From the NCBI GenBank assembly GCA_017511645.1, contig JAFWJH010000002.1, positions 1-46,675 on the forward strand: a DNA stretch of 46,675 bases, written 5' to 3'. Shown in pieces: positions 31,501-39,912 of this stretch. The notes under the pieces were generated by a model. The model worked only from the letters and a program-made list of their open reading frames with translations, searched no databases and was not told the origin of the DNA. Within the stretch, counting starts at the first letter, position 1. Each line of letters opens with the position of its first letter. This stretch comes from Candidatus Saccharimonadota bacterium (GTDB taxonomy: Bacteria; Patescibacteriota; Saccharimonadia; Saccharimonadales; Saccharimonadaceae). Both the position numbers and the translations under genes were made by a program.

Positions 31501-31586
31501 TAATTACGATAAGTTAAAAACGCCAAAACACCCACCACGGGAATCCAAAATATCGGCATTAAAATAAAATGTATGACTTGTTCCAT
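28581..31586 (-). CDS. VirD4/TraD-like (HerA-FtsK superfamily) membrane ATPase
   Basis: 1001 residues. An N-terminal membrane helix (about 4-26), a soluble domain (about 30-390), then an ATPase core: Walker A GQTGAGKSG (about 412), DPHGDFAID, and Walker B FYLYVDEFQNF (about 658), followed by SEARKYGLNLTVANQYVAQM, the TraD/VirD4 coupling-protein pattern. The last 200 residues are Lys/Glu/Pro-rich and disordered. It could pump DNA or protein through the envelope; in CPR such ATPases occur without a full type IV secretion set. No VirB gene is beside it. The -10 (TAAAAT) is six bases from the ATG. It is the first gene right of the dif-like site. Confidence 0.75.
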   Translation of the reverse strand: MEQVIHFILMPIFWIPVVGVLAFLTYRNYKKLNQLKVLNVDSVLLMLEIPRTNDKQELAAEQLFASLHGILRDKRELKNSGGVQEHLSFEIVSTSGQIRFYVWVPKVLQSFVEGQIYSQYPTVQIYKMNEDYVDARTKYPVSYSTELSLTENEALPIKTFDSFEVDPLAGITGTLAKLDPEHSEEMWVQILARPIPDDWHKNTTDRWVRKVKSGKKSLFGGTGIDWTWLVEILGALFRPPAGGTNSDTKIELSERDKTRIAKAEEKATKLGYEVKIRLAYLGQNQTDAKLNMQALVGTFKQFNSTNLNGFKQIGGSFNPTDLDSYKMRQFSSRGFILNISELASVYHLPHTSVETPNIVWASSKTAEPPAKLPVLTGDTATDENISAFGLTNFRGINHQFGLLRRDRSRHVYIIGQTGAGKSGLLELMALSDVFYNQGYCIIDPHGDFAIDNLRFVPESRVKDVVYFNPADTAFPVAFNPLEITDPSRKPNICSEVIGVLKRMFGDSWGPRLEHILRYTLLALLDRPETTLLDISRLLTDKEFRKETLEYCKDVTVLQFWKHEFGQWNEKQVNESIAPVLNKVGAFTANPIIRNIIGQPKSSFDIRKIMDEGKILVVNLSKGLIGEDNAGILGAFLVTKVQLAAMSRSDIPDVADRRPFYLYVDEFQNFATDSFAVILSEARKYGLNLTVANQYVAQMTDSVRDAVFGNVGTTISFRVSADDAPVLVKQFEPTFEESDIIQLNNRHFVISMIINGEKVPAFSATTLSIPDTPKDNFDDIVAWSRENYARPRLEVEAEIRETIEQSEKYKKNLSDSGRQEPKLVIDSKSQPVFKPVTRENKEFSTDIRTKGPNFSTEQKPNLRYKSTSLQTDFRRQNISPNTAEGKERMGLKDLAKLVNENQGNDTEQKPTPATKKGKNGNKARGKNAKKGKKRSEKPDRSAKSTPVVPSVTSIKPEVEYQEKSTVEIKPSHDSLPLSAPVKHTEDFAEKDNSVDGFLSIKH

Positions 31587-31592
31587 AAAACT

Positions 31593-31598
31593 ATTTTA
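31593..31598 (-). promoter_or_regulatory. -10 box of the VirD4/TraD-like gene (leaderless)
   Basis: TAAAAT on the minus strand, ending six bases before ATG 31586. Confidence 0.5.
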
Positions 31599-31605
31599 TC
31601 ATATA

Positions 31606-32634
31606 TTAAGCTAGGGTATAAGAGTTCTTGCTAATTTTTTTAAACAAGGTTTTGTTCTGTAAATTCAGAAGAATAGTGGTCTCTTTTACTTTACGCACTT
31701 TCAGTACTTGCTTTACGATCTCCTCGCGCGACAAAGGCTGTTCAGACTTCTCGAGAATAGACTTAATAATATCAGAGATAGTCCCCTTCTTATAACCCCA
31801 GCTACTCAGCGCGTAGATTCCACGCCCGATTAGTACAAATCTATCGTCCTTTATCAATTCGTTGTGGATTGCCTGGATTGTAACATTTTTGCGTTTGAAG
31901 TTAGATGAAGATATTTCTTTGGCGATCTCAGAAAAATGCATCGGCTCTTTTTTAGTTTCTAAAATTACGAATATTTTGTCACGAATGTTCTTCGGGTTTA
32001 CGGATGGCCATTTTGCCAAGCCCCACAACCCGTTTAAGGTAGCAAGCAGTTTAGAAATTGACGCTACGGCCTTAATATAGTCTGGGTGCTCATAATTTAG
32101 CTTATTGTCAAGCTCGTCTATGCTCATCGGCTTTTTATTCTCTTTGACCACCTTCACTACTTCGTCGACCTTCTCGCGAATCGCTTTGCTGTCACCGTAT
32201 TCGGCGATTCCTACAGCTGCATAATAACGGTCATTTTCTTCCACTACAGCAAGACTTTTTGAAAAAGTCGCAATAAAATAAATGCCAGTCTTTTCAGGTG
32301 TGGTAGTATCCCTACCATATACTTTATCAGCAAGGTCAGAAATCTTTGCCACACGGCCCATTTCAGTAAGATTACGAATCAATATTTTTTCAGCAGCGGC
32401 TAACTCCGGTATCTGGTTCTCCTCAGCGGAAATTTGGAGACGGATAAGAATTGCTTTTTCAAGCTGGCGAACGCGTTCTCTAGTAATTGACAACATTTCG
32501 CCAATTTGTTCAAGAGTTTCTTTAGAGCCGGTCAGCCCGAAGCGGCGTGAAATGATTTCTTTTTCACGGTCTTGTTCGATAATTCTTAGACTGCCGGATA
32601 TTGCATTTTTGAGGATTTCCGCATTTTGGTCCAT
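31606..32634 (-). CDS. Sigma70 region-4 / HARE-HTH fusion protein
   Basis: 342 residues. The N-terminus (about 22-62) is a sigma region-4-like helix-turn-helix: REKEIISRRFGL...TLEQIGEMLSITRERVRQLEKAIL. A winged-helix region follows, then HARE-HTH-type repeats (about 165-215, 225-275 and 285-342), as in RpoE (delta) of Firmicutes: KKPMSIDELDNKL, KEPMHFSEIAKEI...NVTIQAIHNELIKDDRFVLIGRGIYALSSW and EQPLSREEIVKQVLK. There is no region 2, so it cannot be a full sigma factor. It probably binds RNA polymerase or promoter DNA (inference). The ribosome-binding site AAGGAAA and a clear promoter lie upstream. Confidence 0.75.
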   Translation of the reverse strand: MDQNAEILKNAISGSLRIIEQDREKEIISRRFGLTGSKETLEQIGEMLSITRERVRQLEKAILIRLQISAEENQIPELAAAEKILIRNLTEMGRVAKISDLADKVYGRDTTTPEKTGIYFIATFSKSLAVVEENDRYYAAVGIAEYGDSKAIREKVDEVVKVVKENKKPMSIDELDNKLNYEHPDYIKAVASISKLLATLNGLWGLAKWPSVNPKNIRDKIFVILETKKEPMHFSEIAKEISSSNFKRKNVTIQAIHNELIKDDRFVLIGRGIYALSSWGYKKGTISDIIKSILEKSEQPLSREEIVKQVLKVRKVKETTILLNLQNKTLFKKISKNSYTLA

Positions 32635-32681
32635 CAGTATATTTCCTTATCCCACTACTGTTAATATTGTTAATTTTACTT

Positions 32682-32710
32682 ATAATATCATAGTTTTCAC
32701 GTAATGTCAA
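32682..32710 (-). promoter_or_regulatory. Promoter of the sigma4-HARE gene
   Basis: TTGACA (complement 32705-32710), a 17-nt spacer and TATTAT (complement 32682-32687). One of the few -35/-10 promoters here with a consensus -35. Confidence 0.7.
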
Positions 32711-32809
32711 CTATAGATTCTATAATTACTAAGTACTATTGTAGCACATTTTTTACATTTTTGAAAAAAAATGTAAAAACATAAACATTATACCGAAACT
32801 TGAGTAAGA

Positions 32810-35800
32810 TTAATTGGTTTTTACCTTCTCATCCCCCACCAATTCTTTTAACTTTCCTAGCAAATCATCCGATACTTCTACCTTAAACGGCATTCTAAGC
32901 GGCCGTTTTCGTTCCCCGTCTTTTAGCACCAACACTACCTCTTGGAAGCCTGGGTTTAAATCTGCCAGTCGACGTATGGCGCTTAGGGTTTCCATATCAT
33001 CAGGATTCTCGATCAAGATATACAACCTCTCTTTGCGTGGGTCTTTGGGTGGTTCTTTTAGTACGCGTGGTGCATCTATCGTCGGAGAAACATTACGCGC
33101 TTCATTCGCGCCACTACCTCTGTTATACACCCGTTCGGCTGAAGTCTTCCCTCGCCTCCGGTTATTGCTTGTTGCCGGCGCCGGCGCAGCTAATTTAGTG
33201 CCGGTAGATTGATAATTTTCCAAAATATCATCCGATACCAGCTCTATCGTCTCAGCCAATATCTTTACATCAGAGGTCACATTGCCATCTTTATCGGTGG
33301 CATTGACTTTACCCTGCACCCTCACTACATTGTCTACCTCTAACTTCCCACCATATTCTGCAAAAGTACTCGGAAACACGATAAACTCTGTCTCGTCCGA
33401 CTTGTTTTCAATCTTTACAAAGGCCATCTTGTCGCCTTTTTTAGTCAAAATTGTCCGTACCGCCGTGATGATACCTCCAATTGTTACCATGCGATTATTG
33501 TTTTCGGCTGTAATTAGGCTCATCGGGTGGGTCTGCTCTTCAAAATAGGTGTCATACTTATCCAGCGGGTGTGCCGAGAGATATAATCCCATTAGATCGC
33601 GTTCCCAAAGTAACTGCTCTTTTTCTGGGTGCTGTACCGGCGCTGTTTTAATTTCTACTTCCGGCACCGCTCCAGCTTCACCCATCATGCCAAAGAGGTC
33701 GGTTTGCCCAGAGCCTAAATCTTTTTGGATTTTAGATCCATAAGCTTGTATTGCCTCGAGATTAAACAATAAATCTGATCTAGAGGCCCCAAATCTATCG
33801 AACGCCCCAGTTTTGATCGCTGCTTCCCACGATTTTTTGTTAAACTTGGTGCTATCCACACGCTTAGCAAAATCACAGATCGATTTAAACGGTCCATTTT
33901 TATCGCGCTCGGGAATTACAATATCTTCCACAAGAGATTTACCCATACTCTTGATGCCAGACAAGCCAAACCGAATTGTCTTCTCCCCACCTACAATGCC
34001 AAAATCACCGTAAGATTGGTTAATATCTGGCCCAAGCACCTTTAGTCCCATGCGCTTACATTCTGACATCTCTATTGCTAAGCGGTCCGTCCAACGCATA
34101 TCTGCTGTCATTAGTGCCGCCATAAAAGCATCTGGGTAATGTGCTTTGAGATATGCTGTCCAGTAAGCAATCAGGGCATAGCACGCCGCGTGAGACTTAT
34201 TAAAGCAGTAGTTAGCAAATTCGAGCAATTGCTCCCAAAAAGTCTCGGCGATTTCCTTAGTGGCGCCACCTTTTGTGATCGCCCCTTCGATAAATTTCGG
34301 CTTCAATTTCTTCATCAAATCTACCTTTTTCTTCCCCACCGCCTTACGCAAAGTATCCGATTCGCCACCAGTAAATCCACACCATTCCCTAGAAATCTGC
34401 ATGAACTGCTCTTGGTAAATCATAATACCATAAGTGCTCTTGAGTGAGTTCTCGAGACCTGGGTGCAGATAAGTGATTGGTTCTTCGCCGTGTTTTCGCC
34501 GAATAAAAGAATCGATAAACTGCATCGGACCCGGACGATACAAAGCTACCATAGCGATAATATCTTCAAATGACGACGCTTTTAGATCTTTCAGGTATCG
34601 CTTCATACCAGCAGATTCTAGTTGGAACACACCGGTAGTCTCGGCTCGCTGCAAAAGCGCGTAAGTCTCGGGGTCGTCTAGCGGTAGAGATGACAAGTCT
34701 ATATCATTATTATAGACTTTACGTATCATCCTGAGTGCATTATTAATCACCGATAGGTTGGATAACCCCAAAAAATCCATTTTAAGTAGCCCTAGCTCTT
34801 CCACTTGTCCCATTGGGAATTGTGCCGCAATTGGTCCTTTGGCTGATACCTCTAGTGGCAAAAATTTCACTAAATCATCCGGCGCAATGATCACCCCACA
34901 GGCGTGTACACCGTGGTTGCGAATAGTCCCCTCCAGTCGCGAAGCAAAATCTATTACTTCTTTGGCGGTAGGGTTAGTTTCATACTCTTGTTTCAAATCT
35001 GGTACGTCACGAATAGCGTCGGCTAGATGTACATGGTGACCCATCACCGGGTCTGGCACCATCTTAGCCAACCGATCTGCCTCAGCATACGGCACCTCTA
35101 GTACCCGCGCCACATCGCGCACTGCGTTTTTGGCCATCATTTTACCAAAGGTCGCAATATTAGATACTCTATCATGCCCGTATTTATTACTACAATACTC
35201 AATTACCTCATCTCGTCTAGTATCCTGGATATCAGTATCGATATCTGGCATAGAAATACGATCTGGGTTTAAGAATCTCTCAAAAAGTAGATCATACTTT
35301 AGTGGATCTAGTTCGGTAATACGAAGCGCATAAGCGAGAATAGACCCAGCTGCCGATCCACGTCCAGGTCCATACACGATTCGCTGCGACTTACCCCAGT
35401 TAATAAAATCTTGCACGATTAAGAAATATCCGTTGTAGCCCATTTTGTCTACCACAGATAACTCATAATCGATACGCGGTAGAATCTGATGTGCTTCGTC
35501 ACGTTCCTTATCTACCTTTTCCAAAATATCGCGGCATTTTTTTACAGTCAGGTCTGTAACTTCTTTGAGTTTTTTACCACCATATCTGTAAACCAGCCCC
35601 CGGAATACTAGTTTATCTAGGTAAGTTTTTTCGTCTTCCCCCTCTGGTACCGGAAACTTTGGGATCAAGATTCGCCCTAGTTGCAAGTCTACATTACATC
35701 TATCTGCGATCCGTTTAGTATTTCTTACCGCCTCTGGGCAAGTGTCTTGCCAGTGTTCAATAATCTCGGTTGCTGGGATCACATGTAAATCATAATCTTT

Positions 35801-36553
35801 TAATGTCATGCGATTTGTGTCAGATAGATTTGCCGCCGTGCCAATACAAAGCAGCACCTCATGCGCGTCTTGATCTTCTTTAGTAAGATAGTGTGCATCA
35901 CACGTCACTACTAGTGGCAGGCCTAACTCGTCTGCATGCGCCATTAGCCAATCATTTACGCGTTTTTGTTCGGCCGAATGAGTAGTAGATTTTGGATGGC
36001 CATGGTCCTGCATCTCTAGATAAAAGCGATCTTTAAATACATTGCGATACCAATCTATTAGCTCATAGGCGCGCTTATCATCTCCGGCACGAATTGCTTC
36101 CGAGATCTCTGACCCCATACAGCCAGACAAACAAATAATTCCTTCGCTGTATTTTTCTAATTCGTCGTGGTCGGTGCGAGGCTTATAGTATTTACCATAT
36201 TCCTCGGCATTGCTCATGATCCGGCAGAGATTTTCAAATCCCTTATTATTCATAGCGATTAATGTAATATGAAACCGCTGTTTATCATGCGCGGGATCTT
36301 TGTCGGTCAATTTGCGTGCGGCAACATAGGCCTCTAACCCAAGTAGGGGTTTGATGCCTGCTGCGTTGCATTCTTTGTAGAGCTCTACCAATCCAGACAT
36401 GGTGCCGTGGTCAGTTACAGCCACAGCCTCCATGCCCTGTTCTTTAACATACTTTACAAGTTCTGGAACTTTAGTTAGCCCATCTAGCAGCGAATAATGC
36501 GTGTGATTATGCAGGTGTACAAAATCACTCGGTTTTAGCTGCGTTTTAGGCAT
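32810..36553 (-). CDS. dnaE: DNA polymerase III alpha subunit
   Basis: 1247 residues. The PHP domain comes first (HLHNHTHYSLLDG about 13-25, VTDHGTMSG), then the polymerase core with GPGRGSAAGS and the catalytic PDIDTDIQD (about 434), YQEQFMQI, and helix-hairpin-helix and OB domains at the C-terminus (VTIGGIITAVRTILTKKGDKMAFVKIEN). It is the replicative polymerase of the DnaE1 type. The C-terminal about 120 residues include a variable linker and a small domain. The start overlaps the upstream YtxH-like gene by 8 nt, so dnaE is translated from a three-gene operon. Confidence 0.97.
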   Translation of the reverse strand: MPKTQLKPSDFVHLHNHTHYSLLDGLTKVPELVKYVKEQGMEAVAVTDHGTMSGLVELYKECNAAGIKPLLGLEAYVAARKLTDKDPAHDKQRFHITLIAMNNKGFENLCRIMSNAEEYGKYYKPRTDHDELEKYSEGIICLSGCMGSEISEAIRAGDDKRAYELIDWYRNVFKDRFYLEMQDHGHPKSTTHSAEQKRVNDWLMAHADELGLPLVVTCDAHYLTKEDQDAHEVLLCIGTAANLSDTNRMTLKDYDLHVIPATEIIEHWQDTCPEAVRNTKRIADRCNVDLQLGRILIPKFPVPEGEDEKTYLDKLVFRGLVYRYGGKKLKEVTDLTVKKCRDILEKVDKERDEAHQILPRIDYELSVVDKMGYNGYFLIVQDFINWGKSQRIVYGPGRGSAAGSILAYALRITELDPLKYDLLFERFLNPDRISMPDIDTDIQDTRRDEVIEYCSNKYGHDRVSNIATFGKMMAKNAVRDVARVLEVPYAEADRLAKMVPDPVMGHHVHLADAIRDVPDLKQEYETNPTAKEVIDFASRLEGTIRNHGVHACGVIIAPDDLVKFLPLEVSAKGPIAAQFPMGQVEELGLLKMDFLGLSNLSVINNALRMIRKVYNNDIDLSSLPLDDPETYALLQRAETTGVFQLESAGMKRYLKDLKASSFEDIIAMVALYRPGPMQFIDSFIRRKHGEEPITYLHPGLENSLKSTYGIMIYQEQFMQISREWCGFTGGESDTLRKAVGKKKVDLMKKLKPKFIEGAITKGGATKEIAETFWEQLLEFANYCFNKSHAACYALIAYWTAYLKAHYPDAFMAALMTADMRWTDRLAIEMSECKRMGLKVLGPDINQSYGDFGIVGGEKTIRFGLSGIKSMGKSLVEDIVIPERDKNGPFKSICDFAKRVDSTKFNKKSWEAAIKTGAFDRFGASRSDLLFNLEAIQAYGSKIQKDLGSGQTDLFGMMGEAGAVPEVEIKTAPVQHPEKEQLLWERDLMGLYLSAHPLDKYDTYFEEQTHPMSLITAENNNRMVTIGGIITAVRTILTKKGDKMAFVKIENKSDETEFIVFPSTFAEYGGKLEVDNVVRVQGKVNATDKDGNVTSDVKILAETIELVSDDILENYQSTGTKLAAPAPATSNNRRRGKTSAERVYNRGSGANEARNVSPTIDAPRVLKEPPKDPRKERLYILIENPDDMETLSAIRRLADLNPGFQEVVLVLKDGERKRPLRMPFKVEVSDDLLGKLKELVGDEKVKTN

Positions 36554-36929
36554 TTTTAATAGTCTTCTCTACTTTTTTAGCGCTGTTTTTTATAGTATTA
36601 CCAACTTTTTTAGCACTAGATTCTACAGTCTTCCCAACCTTTTTAGTCTCTTTTGTAGCAGTTTTTTCTACTTTTTTATTTTCGCTCTCTACTGCCTTAC
36701 TTACTTTTTCAGCCTTATTTTTGACCTCTTCCACCTTATCAGCAGCCTTTTCTTTGACTTCTTCTACTTTTTCGCCTACTTCGTCAAGTTTTTCTTTGAT
36801 TTCACCTTCGTTTTCTTCGACTTTTTTAGAGACAAACTTGCCAGCAATTGCCCCAGCTAGTGCACCGAGCGCTGCACCTAAGAAAAACTTCCCTGTTCCA
36901 CCTTTTTTACACTTATTTTCCTTCGTCAT
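36546..36929 (-). CDS. YtxH-like Lys/Glu-rich coiled-coil protein
   Basis: 127 residues. A Gly/Ala-rich hydrophobic segment (about 13-33, GKFFLGAALGALAGAIAGKFV) is followed by Lys/Glu/Val heptad-like repeats (EKVEEVKEKAADKVEEVKN) and a Lys/Thr-rich tail. This resembles YtxH and apolipoprotein-like stress proteins, probably membrane-associated with a long amphipathic helix. The function is unknown. It lies between a DUF948-like gene (17-nt overlap) and dnaE (8-nt overlap). Confidence 0.7.
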   Translation of the reverse strand: MTKENKCKKGGTGKFFLGAALGALAGAIAGKFVSKKVEENEGEIKEKLDEVGEKVEEVKEKAADKVEEVKNKAEKVSKAVESENKKVEKTATKETKKVGKTVESSAKKVGNTIKNSAKKVEKTIKNA

Positions 36930-37215
36930 TTTTAGTTCCTTCCTTTTTCTCTTTAACTTCTTTAATTTTTTCTTTCAATTTTGGTGTGACATATTTGTCT
37001 ACAAACATCTCCATTGTACCGCCAATCGAGGTCATACCCTTAACATTCGATACAATGCCATTGGTATTTTTAGCAATGTCTTGACCTTCTATTACTACCT
37101 TTTTGACTTCCTTGCTGAGCCCAATTAGTTTAGCTAGTAGTACTATTCCGACAATTAAAAACACTAATAGCGTTAAACTCAGAATAATTACTAGTATCCA
37201 CTCCGCTGTATTCAT
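36913..37215 (-). CDS. DUF948-like small membrane protein
   Basis: 100 residues: an N-terminal membrane helix (about 6-30, WILVIILSLTLLVFLIVGIVLLAKLI), then a helical stretch with Asn/Thr/Gly and a Lys-rich end. The DUF948/YtxH pair is a common tandem in Firmicutes and matches here. GGAGGAAAAGC is the ribosome-binding region, and an extended -10 TGATATAAT lies at complement 37235-37240. First gene of the operon with dnaE. Confidence 0.65.
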   Translation of the reverse strand: MNTAEWILVIILSLTLLVFLIVGIVLLAKLIGLSKEVKKVVIEGQDIAKNTNGIVSNVKGMTSIGGTMEMFVDKYVTPKLKEKIKEVKEKKEGTKNDEGK

Positions 37216-37247
37216 GCTTTTCCTCCTTTACTTTATTATATCACTGA

Positions 37248-38126
37248 TTATTTGTAAGCCTCTATGGCTTTTTTTACATCTTCACCGTAATCGGTTTCAG
37301 ATAGCACATATTCCAAGTGTGCCAAGAAATAATTTTTGGGATCACCGGTAGTCATCCAGTGCCCGGTGGTTTCTTTCACATATACTTTGCCAGTTGGAAT
37401 AAGATGTGCAATTGCATCAGCCGTCCATAGCTCACCATCTAGTCCAGTAAAATCTGGGTTTAGATATTCGAACACAGCCGGAGTTAATAGGTAGCGCCCA
37501 TAAGATGCGAGATCCGAGGCTGCATCTTCTGGTTTTGGTTTCTCTACTAGTCCGTGCAATATACCAGTCTCTTTGTCGTAATCAATAGAAGCATACTTTT
37601 TGATTTCTTCATGTGGCACTAACTGTCCAGAAATAATTGCTGCCGCATCTGGGTGTTTTTCATAAGCTTCAATTAATTCTTTTACAGCTGAATTGCCAAA
37701 TACTACGTCGTCCGAGTACAACACTACAAACGGCTCATTTTCGCCAATAAAGCTTTTTGCTGTTGCGATCGGCGAACCATTACCATATGGTAGGCTAGGG
37801 TCTTGCTCTATCACTGTAATTTTTGGGAAATTCAAGATTTTTTCTACTGCTTCGAAACGATCAGATTTACCTTGTTTGTCTAATAAAGTTTTTACATTTT
37901 CGGCTTTATTATGAAAATAATCTTCGTAGATTTCTTTAGATTTCGTGTTTGGTGTGGCTACGATGATGATTTCTTCAATTCCAGCACTAGCACATTCCTC
38001 TACGCAAAGCTGCATCACTGGCTTTGCTCCGATCGGGATCATAGCTTTTGGAATAGTTTTAGTGATTGGTAAATAACGACTGGCAAACCCAGCGTCAGTT
38101 ATAATTGCTTTTTTGATAGCTGACAT
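37248..38126 (-). CDS. galU: UTP-glucose-1-phosphate uridylyltransferase (GalU-like nucleotidyltransferase)
   Basis: 292 residues. The nucleotidyltransferase start is ITDAGFASRYLPITKTIPKAMIPIGAKPVMQL; the usual GLGTR is FASR here, so the Gly-rich loop is altered. Further motifs: VLYSDDVVFG (DD metal site), GLVEKPKP, GRYLL. It makes UDP-glucose for glycan synthesis. The changed loop may alter nucleotide preference. AAGGAG and an extended -10 TGCTATAAT (complement 38149-38154) precede it. Confidence 0.8.
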   Translation of the reverse strand: MSAIKKAIITDAGFASRYLPITKTIPKAMIPIGAKPVMQLCVEECASAGIEEIIIVATPNTKSKEIYEDYFHNKAENVKTLLDKQGKSDRFEAVEKILNFPKITVIEQDPSLPYGNGSPIATAKSFIGENEPFVVLYSDDVVFGNSAVKELIEAYEKHPDAAAIISGQLVPHEEIKKYASIDYDKETGILHGLVEKPKPEDAASDLASYGRYLLTPAVFEYLNPDFTGLDGELWTADAIAHLIPTGKVYVKETTGHWMTTGDPKNYFLAHLEYVLSETDYGEDVKKAIEAYK

Positions 38127-38148
38127 AATAAGATCTCCTTGAAACCTT

Positions 38149-38154
38149 ATTATA
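38149..38154 (-). promoter_or_regulatory. Extended -10 of galU
   Basis: TGCTATAAT on the minus strand, with AAGGAG (complement 38135-38140) before ATG 38126. Confidence 0.65.
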
Positions 38155-38165
38155 GCATAGTCGAG

Positions 38166-38756
38166 CTATTTTTTCTTTTTCCTTGCTTGTTTTCTTGCGA
38201 TTTTATCTTCGATATTTTGTGCACGATTGTGCACGCCATAAATCAAACTTGTCACCCCGACGATCAGTATATAAGCACCAAAGAATCTAATAAACGTCGT
38301 CATTTCAAAGTCCCCAGCATTCAAGATTACTACACCGATGATACAGCCACAAGCGCCGGCCAGTATACGGATAAATCTGTCAGTTGGATCTAGAGTAGAA
38401 AAAAAACCGTGGAAGATGTCGATTAACCCCGACACGATTGTATATACTGACAAGACAATTACGCTATTAACCAAATCATTCCGCGCAAAGAATAATAATA
38501 CTACTGCTGCCACTACGTCTACTGCTGCATCGATCACCGAATTGATCCAACCATGTTTTTTGGTGGAGTTATAAAGAGCACTTACGGAATCTACTATGCC
38601 CATCACTAATAGAAAGATACTCAGCACTGCTACAACGCTTTCAATGTTTGCCATTCCGCCAAATAATGCGAGCAAGCCAAACAACCCAGCCAAAGCTCCA
38701 CGCATAATAAACACTATCCAGTGCTTATCAATATATTTACGATTAATTTTCGCCAT
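38166..38756 (-). CDS. HdeD/DUF308-like membrane protein
   Basis: 196 residues with about six membrane helices arranged as a repeat: ALAGLFGLLALFGGM, VVAVLSIFLLVMGIVDSVSALY, VVAAVVLLFFA, VIVLSVYTIVSGLIDIFHG, ILAGACGCIIGVVIL, FGAYILIVGVTSLIYG. The IVSGLIDIFHGF pattern fits DUF308/HdeD. HdeD is acid-stress linked in E. coli; here the role is open. A Lys-rich C-terminus is cytoplasmic. Own promoter (extended -10 TGCTATAAT, complement 38781-38786). Confidence 0.75.
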   Translation of the reverse strand: MAKINRKYIDKHWIVFIMRGALAGLFGLLALFGGMANIESVVAVLSIFLLVMGIVDSVSALYNSTKKHGWINSVIDAAVDVVAAVVLLFFARNDLVNSVIVLSVYTIVSGLIDIFHGFFSTLDPTDRFIRILAGACGCIIGVVILNAGDFEMTTFIRFFGAYILIVGVTSLIYGVHNRAQNIEDKIARKQARKKKK

Positions 38757-38780
38757 AAAAATCCTTTATTACTTATGCCT

Positions 38781-38786
38781 ATTATA
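38781..38786 (-). promoter_or_regulatory. Extended -10 of the HdeD-like gene
   Basis: TGCTATAAT on the minus strand followed by a leader of about 20 nt with an AAGGAT-type ribosome-binding site. Confidence 0.6.
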
Positions 38787-38892
38787 GCACATATTTTACA
38801 TACGCTCTTCTGCTTTTAATTATCGTAAAAATATGAAGAACAAAAATTCACGAAAACAGGTATGATTAGATAGCTCAGATACAATATCACAA

Positions 38893-39912
38893 TTATACGT
38901 GGCGAATCTTCTTGCGTACAGTTTCTACGATTTTCGTAATTTGATATTTTACTGGTTTTAATATCATATCGTGCGCTGGCGTGTATTTTAACTCTTCGCA
39001 GCCAAATGAGCGCTTAAATTCGCTTACACCATAAAACCGATGCGATTTTTCTTCTAGCCCCACAATCCCCCACAAATTATATCTTATGCAGCCACGCTCC
39101 CTAGCCTCTTTCATTGCAGCCATATGTAGTAGTGGCGCCGCCGAATATTTGGTGCCAAGCTGCGATGACACGCCATAATGATAGCTCGCCTCCGGCCCAT
39201 AAAAAATCATAAAGTTTTGCGCCAGTATTTCCCCGTCTTTTCGCGCTGTGTATATTAGCACCTCGTTATTATTAGCAAATGCGTCAAATTGTTTGGTAAG
39301 AAAACTCTCCGAAAACGCCACATATTTTTGCCGCTCGGCGTGTTTTTTCTCTAACTTACAAAACTCTTCGATAGACCTGCGCTCTGTATCGGCAGTAATC
39401 TCAATATCGTTTTTCTCGGCTTTGCGCAGTTTCCGCCGAAAGCCTTGCGATGCTCCGGCTAGTATCTCTTCCTCAGATTTTTTGAGGTCTAGCACCCCCG
39501 CATATTCTACTGATAGGTACATCGGCGCTTTTTTCAGCCCCAACTCACGCATTAATTTCAGCGAATTGTCAGATAGTGGCAGCTGTGGCCGCACCCGCAC
39601 AAACACACATTTATGTTCTTGCCCCATTTTTTTGATATCATCAAAAATCTCGCGCACTAACTTTTTGTCTTTAAAATCTATAATTGGTCCGCCCGCAACA
39701 GCAAGATAAGTACCACGTTTGGCAGTCTCTACCACTCCGGCATAAGCAGCCAAAATCTTCCCTTTATCATCTACCGCTGCTCGCCGTACGATTTTTTTGC
39801 CGCGAGACTTATGGAACTCGTAAAAATCCCACGACTGTAAAAAATTTGCCTCTTCGTGTGATTTGATAAAATCATCCCACTTTTTTCGTTCTTCAATCGT
39901 TACTATTTTCAT
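38893..39912 (-). CDS. FemAB-family peptidoglycan bridge aminoacyltransferase (second copy)
   Basis: 339 residues, two GNAT-like halves. Motifs: EANFLQSWDFYEFHKSRGKKIVRR, AVAGGPIIDF, KCVFVRVRPQL, GASQGFRRKLRKAEK, and the C-terminal YNLWGIVG...HRFYGVSEFKRSFG. FemA/B/X enzymes add amino acids from aminoacyl-tRNA to lipid II. The last of five genes, overlapping the first femAB copy by 4 nt (ATGA). The two copies are clear paralogues, so each may add a different residue. Confidence 0.85.
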   Translation of the reverse strand: MKIVTIEERKKWDDFIKSHEEANFLQSWDFYEFHKSRGKKIVRRAAVDDKGKILAAYAGVVETAKRGTYLAVAGGPIIDFKDKKLVREIFDDIKKMGQEHKCVFVRVRPQLPLSDNSLKLMRELGLKKAPMYLSVEYAGVLDLKKSEEEILAGASQGFRRKLRKAEKNDIEITADTERRSIEEFCKLEKKHAERQKYVAFSESFLTKQFDAFANNNEVLIYTARKDGEILAQNFMIFYGPEASYHYGVSSQLGTKYSAAPLLHMAAMKEARERGCIRYNLWGIVGLEEKSHRFYGVSEFKRSFGCEELKYTPAHDMILKPVKYQITKIVETVRKKIRHV

